64,000 nucleotides of DNA from Talinum fruticosum (Eukaryota; Streptophyta; Magnoliopsida; Caryophyllales; Talinaceae): NCBI GenBank assembly GCA_021018815.1, contig JAITYX010000054.1, positions 1,054,001 to 1,118,000 of the forward strand, in the 5' to 3' direction. The notes under the pieces were generated by a model, which was not told the DNA's origin, made no database searches, and saw only the letters and a program-made list of their open reading frames with translations. A program made the position numbers and the translations under genes. This document shows positions 23,926-34,038 of this stretch, piece by piece. How positions within the stretch are numbered: position 1 is the stretch's first letter; each line of letters begins with the position of its first letter.

Positions 23926-24830
23926 AAAGGTGATCTAAGCCTTGACAATGAGAACATGATACCAAAGAAGTCCGGAAAGATTCGAGTTGAATAGTTAACC
24001 CCCTTAACATATTTTCAAGTACAACAACTTTGTACTCAAGGAGACTCACATTAGAAACAACATGAATACCCCTTTTGAACCACCAATCCTAGAAGTTAAA
24101 CTCTATCTCTAGAGGTTTCCTGTTGCATAGTCTTTTTCGCTAAGACATCTAAAAATTCCCAAGCAATTGCGGAACTCTTAGAAAGAGAAGCATCCCGACA
24201 CATGGACTCTAACATGGTTGTAGTCTGTTGGCCAAGTCCTTCGTATATTATTTGGCAGAGATACCACTGTTCTAAACCATGATGGGGAAATTGAGTCAAC
24301 AAACTCTTAAATCTTTCAACGTAATCCCAAAATGGTTCAAACAATAAACTAATTGACTTTATTCCTTAACTTTACAGCTTTACTATTAGGGAAATATTTT
24401 CTCAAAAGCATTTCCACAAAGTCATCCCAAGTATAAATAAAGGTAGCAGTTAAGTTATATATCCATCTTTTAACAACATTTTTTAAAGCAAAAAGAATTT
24501 ATCTCATTCTTATTTCATCATCAAAAACATTAGAAAAATGTATCATAGAAATCACTTAATCAATTCCATTAAAAACATATATGCATCTTCAAAACCATGA
24601 AATTTCGGAAGCATCATAATATAATCTGGTCTAATCAAAAGAATAATATCATATCCCAACTTAAGCAAATTAAAATATGAAAAGTTAGAGCTCCTAGGAG
24701 GATAAAAAAGATCGCTCAAAGTTCTCTCATGAGGTCCAAATTCAGTCATTTTTGGTCTTTTTATTTTTCTAATTTTTTTTTCAAAACAAAAAAAAGAAAG
24801 CAGAAAAATAAAAACGAAAATAAGACACAA
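23926..24830 (-). pseudogene. Gypsy gag remnant with CCHC zinc knuckle
   Basis: The gag polyprotein packages retrotransposon RNA. On the minus strand, 24,830-24,552 carries an N-terminal segment (RTLSDLFYPPR, then MMLPKFHGFEDAYMFLMEL) typical of plant gypsy gag. The segment 24,344-24,096 carries the core gag domain (FWDYVERFKSLLTQFPHHGL, then IIYEGL). A perfect CCHC knuckle, CSHCQGLDHLFNTC, lies at about 23,967-23,926. The segments are in different frames with stops between them. The 80-codon stretch at 23,245-23,003 may be a further C-terminal remnant but I do not recognise it. Confidence 0.75.
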
Positions 24831-25166
24831 TAATAAAAATAGAGAAACAAACTAAAAATATAAACAAGTAACTAGAATCAGAAAAATATAAGCTAAAAAT
24901 TCAGGAAAAATCCAAGGATTAAGGAAAAAAAATTTTCTCAACCTTTTTGACCAAATTACTACAGAAAATTAAAACAGAAAAATATTGAAAAAATAAAAAA
25001 CACATAATTAATTTCTAAAACTTGTAGAAGTTTATGAAAATTCCAAAAATTCCACAAAAATTACCCTAGACTCTAAATAACCCTAGAAATATGCAGAAAT
25101 TATCAAAACACAAAACCAATATAAAATCGGCTCAAGAAAATTAGAAAAGAAAATCAAAGATAAATA

Positions 25167-25744
25167 TTATGAGTTTGAGAGGTGTGAAGCATAAGGATGT
25201 TTGTGAAGGGCCGAAGAGGAGAGATCAAGGGTGTTAGGGTTTCTATGTGTGAGCCGATCAAGTCAAACCGAGGAAGAAGAGATGGAGATGGATACTTGGT
25301 TTGATGAAGGGCTAACAGGACAAGAAGGGAGAGGGAGTTTGGGGTTTTGTGGGTCGGGCGAGTTTCGGCCGAGAGAGAGGAGAGCTGATGGGGTTTCGGG
25401 TGTGAGCAGAGGAAGAAGAAAGTTGTGAGGGTTTTGAAGCTAGGGTTTTTGGGGGTAGAAGGGCTGAAGGGAAGAGAAGTGGCGGGGGGATGGAATGGGC
25501 ATGATTTTGAGGGGGAAAAGGGCTCACCCGCTTGGAGTGTGCGGGCCGAGAGAAGAAAATTTGGGCTTGGTTTAACCCGACTTGAGATGGACGACCCAGC
25601 TTCTTTAATTTTCAATCGTTCTTCTTATTTTTTGAATTTTCCCACACTTCCTACAAAAATAAAATAAATAAAATAAAAAATCCTATAATTTAATAATGAT
25701 TACGAATAAAATAAGATGTAAATATCATAATTTTAGACTCAACA
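25167..25744 (-). repeat. LTR-like direct repeat, right copy (5' LTR on minus strand)
   Basis: Direct copy of 20,985-21,573. Its right end GACTCAACA reads TGTTGAGTC on the minus strand, the outer LTR end. The Ser/Pro-rich reading frame on the minus strand (25,615-25,154) also occurs in the left copy and is a by-product of the CT-rich LTR leader. Confidence 0.7.
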
Positions 25745-26084
25745 AAATAACTTTTCCAACGGCTACTTTCTTGACTCGTTTGCATGCTAGAGAGAGAAAA
25801 ACAAATTTTTTGAAAATATTTCCAAGATTCTTTATTGAATTAGAGATGATCTCGAAGTTTGATGTCAAATTTTCTCTTTAGTGAATTTAACTCGTAAGAC
25901 TGTCCGAGTTGCTCGAACACTCTTAGAAACTAATAATTACAGCTCAATGTCATGAAATATCTACTGAACCATTAGTTATATAGACAAAGCATGTATAAAA
26001 CAATATAACTATATAATTTTTCATGCTATAACTCAAGTAATCATGCATTCAAGATACCAAGTTTATTCCAAATAAAACAAAATT
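25745..26084. other. Remnant between gypsy repeat and copia pol
   Basis: No coding sequence. This position fits the start of the 3' LTR or 3' untranslated part of the copia element whose pol lies to the right, interrupted by the gypsy-like unit. Confidence 0.4.
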
Positions 26085-28470
26085 ATTCTTCACTTAGTGG
26101 TTTAGTGAAGATATCAGCTAACAAAAATTTAGTAGGAGTAAATTCAAGTTCAATATCACCTTTTTCAGAATGGTCTCTCGTAAAGTGATATCCGACCTAA
26201 ATGTGCTTCGTTTTTTAGTGCTAAACTGGATTCTTTATAATGCCGATAACACTTTAATTATCACACTTAATAGGAACAACTATGAATGTTAGTCCAAAAT
26301 CCTTCAGGTCTTTCTTGATCCATAGTAACTAAGCATAGTAAGCTCTTGTATTATGTACTCAGCCTCAACAGTTGATAGGGCGACCGAATTTTGCTTGAGT
26401 GTTAGGAGATGAGTGTTTGACCCAAAAATTAACATGCTCCCGAGGTACTCTTCCTATCAACTTTGTGTCCAAGCATAGCCAACATCCGAGTATCCACTTA
26501 GGGTTAGACTTGAGCCTTTCAAGTACTAGAGACCAAGTGTCCGAGTTCCAAGATATCTCGAATATTCTCTTCACCAAAGTGAGATGTGATTCCTTTAGAT
26601 TAGCTTGAAATCTTACGCACGTGACAAACACTAATCGTGATATCCGGTCTACTAGATGTAAGATAGAGTAGAGATCCAATCATACCTCTGTAGAGTTTCG
26701 ATCTATTGCTTTACCTTTCTCATCCGAGTTCAGCTTAGTACTAGTCCCTATTGGAGTTGTTACATGTTTCGACATTTTGTAGCTTGTATTTCTTGAGTAA
26801 ATCTTTTGTGTACTTCGACCGATGAACAAAGATTACATCCTTTTCTTGCTTGATTTGCAATCCAAGAAAGAAGTTGAGTTCTTCTATCATACTCATTTGA
26901 AATTCCTGTCTCATAAACTCAAAAAACTCGTTATTTGGTTTACTAGATTTGATGGTTGAGTGGTAGGTTCTTCAGCTGGTTCATTTGGTTAGTATCTCTT
27001 CCTCTCCTTGTGCTTCTATGGTCCGAGCTAGTTCTTCAGCTAACTCATTTTGAGTTGGCTCGGTTCTCTTGTAATAAATCATTCTTAGCTCGGCTTCCAA
27101 GTAACTTATCATCATTTCTACCGAGCTTGAGATTTGAGAAAGCAGACTCACTTATCCTACCATTATCAACTTCATCAAAGATAACGTCGATGATTTCTTC
27201 CACTTTGTTAGTTCTTTTGTTGAAAATGCGATAAGAATTGCTATATGAACAAGTAACCAAGAAATATACCTTCATCTAACTCGACATTAAACTTGGTTAA
27301 ATGATCCTTACCATTATTATGCACAAAGCATTTACACCAAGATGGTTTGAAGTAAGAAATGTTAGTCTTCTTTCCTTTGTAGAGCTCGTAAGGTGTTTTC
27401 TTCAAGATGGGCCGAATGAGGCATATATTGAGTGTATAGTTTGTCTGTGTTCATCGCCTCAACCCGTAAATAGTAGGGAAGATTATTTTCAGTCATCATA
27501 GTCCGTCCTATTTCTTTAAGAGTTCTGTTCTTTCTCTCCAATACTCCATTCTATTGAGGAGTTCTTAGTGCTCGAAGTTGTGGGAGATGCCATGCTTGTC
27601 ACGTAAGTCCGCAAATTCGAATAATTGAACTCCCTTCCATGGTCGAGTTTGTATTCTTCCGATCCGAGTATGAGACTTCACTTGAATTTTCGTACACATC
27701 TTAGTGAACTCTTTAAAGACTTCATTCTTGTTCTTTAGAAAACAAACCTGTGTAAATCGTGAGAAATCATCAACAATGACAAGTAGATATGATTTACCTC
27801 CTAAGCTTTTAATAGTGATTTTACCACACAAATCCATATGAATCAATTCAAGCACTTTTAATGTAGAAACAATGTTGAGAGGCTTAAATGATAATCGACT
27901 TGTTTTCCTTTTATGCAAGCATCACATAATTTATCTTCCTTAAAGGTGCAGTTAGATAGTCCTCTAATAAACCCTTGAGATGCATGTTTTTTAATAGTAA
28001 GCATGCTGATATTACCTAATCTACAATGTCATGTCCATGATTAATTGAAACTTTTAAACATGATAAATTTTGAGTAGAATTAGAAAGAGGAATAGTATAG
28101 GTGTTACTCGACCTCATACCGAGAGCTTTGTTTCATTTATGACAGAATCGAAATGAAACAATTGGTCCGAGTGATTCTTACCTTTTGACCTTTGTCACAC
28201 ATTTGTGAGATACTTAGTAAATTATACTTGAGTCCCTCGACAAGATAAACTGGATTGACCGAGTTGTCACCATGGCAACTTTACCCTTGCTATTATCTCC
28301 AAATGTGACCTTTTTTCCTTTCATCTCTTCTAGTTCTAAGAAGAGTCTTGAGTATCCAGACATGTGATGAGATTAACCAGTGTCTAAGTATAAGTAATCT
28401 CTCTTTTTTTGAGTTACGTGCAAAACATAAACAAACTAACCCTTCTCACTTCCTCTTACATACATGATCG
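26085..28470 (-). pseudogene. Ty1/copia pol remnant: protease end, integrase, RNase H; RT core deleted
   Basis: Reading down the minus strand, 28,430-28,300 resembles the protease-to-pre-integrase junction (DYLYLDTG with a stop where Cys is usual, then KKVTFGDNSKGK). At 27,918-27,565 lies integrase with HMDLCG and VIVDDFSRF. At 27,275-27,045 lies the integrase C-terminal part (YRIFNKRTNKVEEIIDVIFD). At about 26,930-26,800 lies the end of reverse transcriptase (MSMIEELNFFLGLQIKQEKD). At 26,679-26,365 lies RNase H, and the end reads LLADIFTKPLSEE at about 26,128-26,090. Only about 120 bases separate the integrase end from the MSMIEEL motif, so the RT catalytic region with the YVDD box is missing. 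Stops and frameshifts are frequent. No gag for this copy was found adjacent. Confidence 0.85.
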
Positions 28471-28975
28471 TAAACTAGAGGTCATGATTTTGTTGAAGTT
28501 TATGTAATTCATAAGATAATAATGAAATATAAATAAAATGTTGAGGCCACCATTTAATTTGCTTTAATGATCGAAGATATAACACAAACGACAATTCCCT
28601 TGTTGTGATTAACAATGAGGTCGGTTTTATAAGATAAAACATATAGTGTACATGCAATATAGGTTGATCTACAAAGAAGGGCACAAGGGGTAGAGGAGTC
28701 AAATGGAAACAAAAGGTGATAAACAGTAGTCACCTTTTGTTTCCATTTGACTCCTCTATCCCTTGTGCCCTTCTTCGTAGATCAACCTATGTTGCATGTA
28801 CACGACATGTTTTATGTTATAAAACCGACCTCATTGTTAATCACAACAAAGGAATTCCAATTCGTGTTATGTCTTGGGTCGTTAAAGAAAATGAAAGGGA
28901 TGACCTCAACATTTTATTCATATTTAATTATCTTATGCATTATATAAAACTTAAAAAAATCATGTCTAATTTATG
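28468..28975. repeat. Long palindrome (snap-back inverted repeat)
   Basis: Two arms of about 245 bp (about 28,468-28,719 and 28,730-28,975) are inverted copies separated by a 10-base loop (TAAACAGTAG). They are close to identical near the centre, for example TTTGACTCCTCTA is shared, and drift outward with small indels. Each arm reads the same short peptide outward, which is a mirror effect and not evidence of a gene. Transcripts would fold into a long hairpin. No TSD was identified, so it may be a fold-back DNA transposon or an inverted duplication. Confidence 0.9.
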
Positions 28976-29864
28976 ATAAATATATAATACATAAAAATTG
29001 AAAGAAAAAAGGAAACCATATATTATACATACATACTTTTTTATATTTTGAAAAAGAGATATTTAACCACTACAAAAAATAACAAGTTACAACAATGGTC
29101 CGTGTTAGGAATACATACTAAGTAACATCATCTTTTTTGTTTGTTATATAATTTGATAAATGAAATGCTTAATTGTGTATAATTGTGCTTATTTTGTTTA
29201 CCAATCTATGCTTTTCATAAAATAATCGTATGCATTTCATAAGCTTAGAGAACCGATTCAAAAATCTATACATAACAAGTTGTCCTAGGTCACAATACGT
29301 GAATAAATGTGCGTTTAACGCTTATGATATTATTAGGTTGGTATGTATAGGTTTTTGAATTGTCCGTGTTTGATATTTTGAGAATAATATGATAATTGTG
29401 TGGCTATTATAATCTTATCATAAATTTGACAAGATATCACGGTGCTCATTTCGCCTTTTATTCTTCAAGTGCAATTATGATAATGATGGGTTTGATGTGT
29501 GTATCTTTACTTATGTTACCATACAATTAATCAAGGATATACACATTTGCCACTTTGTATTCGTATATTGTACTTGAAGGACTAAGGGAAATGTTACTGG
29601 AATTTCGTCAAATGTATGATAAGATTTTGCTACACGTCTAGGGTCATATTATTCTTGAATGGGTTTAGGACCATCTATCCCTATAGAAGGATCTTAGGCT
29701 CATGTCATATTATTTGTTCGTAAGTACGTATTTCTCGAACTATATGTGGTGAATTGCTTCTTGTGTTTATGGATAAGCTATGGATCGAGCGTGGGTTTAT
29801 AGCGATAGCAAGAGTGTAGAATATCGCGATGGTGTTAACAACTTTCTAGAGATTGCTGTCAACA

Positions 29865-30935
29865 TGAAAAGTCCTAAAGGGTCGGATATACCCTAGAGGG
29901 GGTGAATAGGGTATTTTAAAATTTTGAGGCTTTTGACTGATCGAAAGCCAAGAGGTTAGATATATGAAAAACAAACAGAAAAGTAAATGGGACAATGCAA
30001 GTTTGTTTGTTCACGATCTTGGCTCGCATTCAAATATCTGGGTTAGTGACCACCTAAGGTTTCCTCACTTAGGATTATCTTCTACTTTTCTTATTGCTCG
30101 ACTATCAAACAAGTTCTTCACTTAACTTTCTAACTGACCTCTTGAGTACACTAACTCTCAAGGCCTACCTCTCATACTTCTCTCAAGTATTACAACTCAC
30201 AAAGTAGTCTTCCCTAAGACTCTTTGCCACAACTCACAAAGTATCTTACTTTACTACAAGAATAATTTGAGTAAGCACAATTACAAGAGATTAAGATAAG
30301 ATATGAAGTGTATTCTCATTCTGGTTTGATCCGCGATCTTGACTTGTATTTTTTTATAGCTTTCCCTTCATTTGGTGGACCGTTGAATTGGAGATTTGAT
30401 CTTCTCTGACCGACTTGGTAACTTGATCTTGGCGGAATCTAACCGTTGGTCGAATCATGATTCTTTCCAAGTTTGCCTTGTCTCTTGATTTGCTCATGTA
30501 TTTTTGAACATTTATCCTGCCTTAGCAACCTTCAATCACTGATTAATTTACGTGGTTACATTTTTCTTATACTTGCAACGAATAAGGCATAATGTGACTG
30601 ATATCCTTCAAAAATAAGATGAATAAAATCTATGGAAAGATTATGATTTTATGCAATAAAATCATACCATAATATGTTGCAATATATCTAAGATTTATGA
30701 GATCATAATAAGTGTAAAATCTTTCCTTAAATCAAAGATTTAGTATAAAGCCAAATAAGGAAATAATATCGAAGAATAAAATCTGATGCATGAAGAGTAA
30801 TATAAGGGATATTTATGGAATGCATATAACCACTGAATATTTGCATTGAGTACAAAATACATCACAACTCAACGGGTTTAGATAAACCAATAAATGAATG
30901 TGTCCGATTGATTAGATTTATCATCTCGACTAACA
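29865..30935 (-). repeat. Copia 3' LTR
   Basis: Begins TGAAAAGTCC and ends CGACTAACA on the plus strand, so on the minus strand the LTR reads TGTTAGTCG...CA. Direct copy of 36,902-37,986 with visible point differences. The tract ATCTCTACCTTTTTGAC follows it on the plus strand, the reverse complement of the polypurine tract. Confidence 0.9.
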
Positions 30936-32150
30936 ATCTCTACCTTTTTGACAAAAAGTATTTGGTTTAAGTTACCAAAAATATCTCCCCTAAACAGGAT
31001 ACTATTATCCCCCTTAACATATCATAATAATCAAGAAAATAAACTAAACATATTATCAGTAATTTGCATGGGTCGGATGAAAAGGATACTAAATGAATCA
31101 AACTCCCCTAGACCGGATATTGGTAAGCATGTAAGCATAAAGTCGGAAGACAGATTTCAAAATATAGGAACATCACATACTCACAATCTAACTAAAACGA
31201 ACTTAGAATATTAATCATGCTATGAAGTTAGATAAGTATTTGAAGGAAACATTTTCAAAACATGATTAGCATTTAAGCACAAAGTAAGACGCTATGATAA
31301 AAATGATGCATACAAAGAGTAAGTTCAAGCAAAACTAAGTAAGTCAGTTTCAATCGACTACTCTCGCAATTGTTCCTACCGAGTCGAGCATCAAAGCGTA
31401 AATAGAGAAATAGTTCCAACCAACCAAATACACACCAAAGTGTATCTTCTCCCCTTACCTTTCGGCAAAAATAGGGGCACACAAAATATAGGCCAAATTT
31501 TTGTAACGACTAGAGTTGAAAAAACGAAAATTGACAAAAATACTCTTTCCGTAATCCTTTGGGAAATCTTTTTAGAAAATATTTTGATTAAATAAATATT
31601 CATGAATTGGAGATTTATTTTCCCAAAGTGGCCCTTTGATTATGCTGAAAATATTTTGTACCATGGAATATCTTAATTCCGGATACATAATGAGTTAGAC
31701 GGACTTACCTAGGAAGTCGACCACTTCTTTCCTTAGTGATCTTCAATCCAGTCTAGGTACTCAGTGTCATATATAGTATAAATGAACCCGTGGAGTTAGA
31801 TGTCTTTGATCTCCTTGTGTCTATCCATGTGTCTGACTGGATTATGTATGGTTAGAGTTGAGAATTTGAGGAATTTCTTCATCTTCTTCATCTCTCGCTG
31901 AGTCTTAGATTTTTGTCCGGGTTGGACGACACTCGAATTTTTTTAGTTTCTAATGTTCCCGCATTGACTTAACAATTTTGTTAGATCTAAGAAAGGGCTC
32001 CCCTCAGTTCATGCAACAATTAATTTATAGCAATGTATCCACATGGCTAATAAAGAATATGAGATGATACTTATGCACTACATGTGAATGATAATGCAAA
32101 GGTAGTAGTTAGATTTGACTTTCAAGCATACCTACACTTAGAAAAATCAA
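30936..32150 (-). other. Copia interior between gag and 3' LTR, no pol
   Basis: No protease, integrase, RT or RNase H motif is visible on the minus strand over 1.2 kb where pol would be expected. Short reading frames at 31,273-31,603 are not recognised. Pol was either deleted or never part of this element. Confidence 0.6.
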
Positions 32151-33639
32151 ACCTTTCTGTTTCTTTTGACCAAATGATTTTGATCGGATTGGGTCGGATA
32201 CCATGTTTGGAGGTTTTGTCCCTTTAGGAACCCAAACTTGGATTATCTTTTTGCCTCTAGGTTTCTCGTGGAGGTGAAGAATCAAAATAACTCCTTCTTT
32301 TGTAAAGTTGGAGTGACTTCGAGTCTTTGGAACATCTCTTTTTTAAAATGATTTTTGTAAGCAGCTTTCTAACTCTAAGAGTCAAATCCAAGTACCTTGT
32401 GTTTTTTTATAAGAGATGCTTTGAGATCCCAATATCAAGTTGAGATTATCTTGACCTTTCGTAAGTTTCAAAAGCGTCTCATGTGTTTTTTTCATACTTC
32501 TTTTGAAGATCTTGTTTTTCAATTTTGAGATAATGTAAATCTAACTTGTGTTCACCGACCTAAGATCGAAGTTTTTCACATGAGTTTTACAAAGTCGATT
32601 TTTATTCTTCAAAGATTTTAAACACTTTTTCAAATATTTAATCTACGCTTGATAATGGTCCTCAATCCTCGTAACAAATTTGGCAAGATGATCTTTAGGA
32701 AAGGAATGAATGTATTTTAATAACTCTTCGACTTGTTCCTCTGTTTGCTCTTCATCCGATTCCGATTCGGAGTCGGATGGAGGAATATCATCTTTGGCCA
32801 TCGGACACATGTTGGCATTCTCGGATTCACTTTCACTTTCGATGGAGTCGAGGCACTCCAGGTTGGTAGCATAGCCTTTTTTCCTTTAGACAAGCGTTTC
32901 TTCTTTTCTTTGCTTTTCTTCCTTAGATTTGGGGAGTCTTTAATCAAGTGATCCGGGGATCCAAATAAGTGCCGTAGTCGATTCATTTCTAGAGAAATTT
33001 TTCTTACCTTTCGATATTTGTCATGTTTTCTCGGATAAAGATTCGCAATTTGTAACGCCCCAATACGAAACCACATAAATAAGTAATTAACAGCGGAAGA
33101 CTTGTAAATTGGGAGACGTTACCGCCGTTTCGGAATGAAAATAAGGAAAATTCAATTGAGCAAATTAATTATTCAAACAATTTATGTAACAATCCAACCC
33201 AAATTATTCTTTACGTAAAATGAAATTTCTAAAACTCCGAGAACCAGCTGGAGAGGAATCATGAGCCAAGAGACCAAGGGAGGGACTAACATGCATGAGG
33301 TCAAGACGAACAGCCGTACATCACTTCTCCCGACCAGCCTTCATCTTTTTCTTCCTCTTTAAACTTTAGGTGTGATTGTGAATAGTCCGCCATGTGTTCG
33401 GCTTCCTAAAAATTTTAAAACATAAAACAATAGACGTGAGCTAGAAGCTCGATGACGTTACCGTTATAAAATAAAATTATAATTTAAGTGCTCTTAAATC
33501 ATTTTTCTTGAATACTCGGCTTGCAAACTTGTCAATTGGCGATTAACTTTTCCGATTTAGCCAAACTTAGGACCCTGTACTCGTGAAACAATCAATCATA
33601 GAACCCGACTCCTAGGTTCATTGAACCCTAAGGCGATCG

Positions 33640-33945
33640 GCTGTGAACAATTGAACGATTAAACGATTAAACGGTTAACAATTGAACGATTAACGATTCT
33701 CGTGAACGATTGAACGATTAACAATTCTATGAACAATTGAACGATTAACGATTTTGTGAACAATTGAACGATTAACGATTCTCGTGAACAATTGAACGAT
33801 TAACGATTCTCGTGAACAATTGAACGATTAACGATTCTCGTGAACAATTGAACGATTAACGATTCCGTGAACAATTGAACGATTAACGATTCTCGTGAAC
33901 AATTGAACGATTAACGATTCTTTGAACAATTGAACGATTAACGGT
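33640..33945. repeat. Minisatellite, ~28-bp unit, about 11 copies
   Basis: The unit is close to GAACAATTGAACGATTAACG followed by ATTCTCGT, 27-28 bp long, repeated head to tail about eleven times with small differences, mostly in the last few bases (CTCGT, CCGT, TTTGT). It lies inside the solo LTR. Confidence 0.95.
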
Positions 33946-33993
33946 TAAATGCTCGCTAGCGAGCAACGTTGTCTAGGCGTCCCCGGATCAACC

Positions 33994-34038
33994 ATTTACG
34001 ATTACGATTACAATTACGATTACGATTACGATTACGAT
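33994..34038. repeat. (GATTAC)n hexamer repeat
   Basis: About seven copies of a GATTAC hexamer, one with a substitution, just after the 28-bp minisatellite. The Tyr/Asp-repeat reading frame at 33,949-34,137 is a translation of this repeat. Confidence 0.9.

Larger units (their letters stand above)
20985..25744 (-). mobile_element. Gag-only Ty3/gypsy-like retrotransposon
   Basis: Direct repeats of about 0.58 kb enclose 3.6 kb that codes only for gag-like fragments on the minus strand. The polypurine tract beside the left repeat sets the orientation. No protease, reverse transcriptase, RNase H or integrase motif was seen inside. A second copy of the purine-rich word GGTGTGGGGGTGGG (minus strand) lies at about 22,550. 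No standard primer-binding site was found beside the right repeat, and a target-site duplication could not be fixed. It is best viewed as a non-autonomous, terminal-repeat-with-gag element or an internally deleted gypsy. Confidence 0.65.

Noticed and set aside
28475..28947. Near-identical short peptides on opposite strands
   Set aside because: They are mirror readings of the two arms of the palindrome, not a conserved gene pair.
33640..33945. Regular repeats with near-constant spacing that might suggest a CRISPR array
   Set aside because: The units are contiguous head-to-tail copies with no unique spacers, in a plant LTR; this is a minisatellite.
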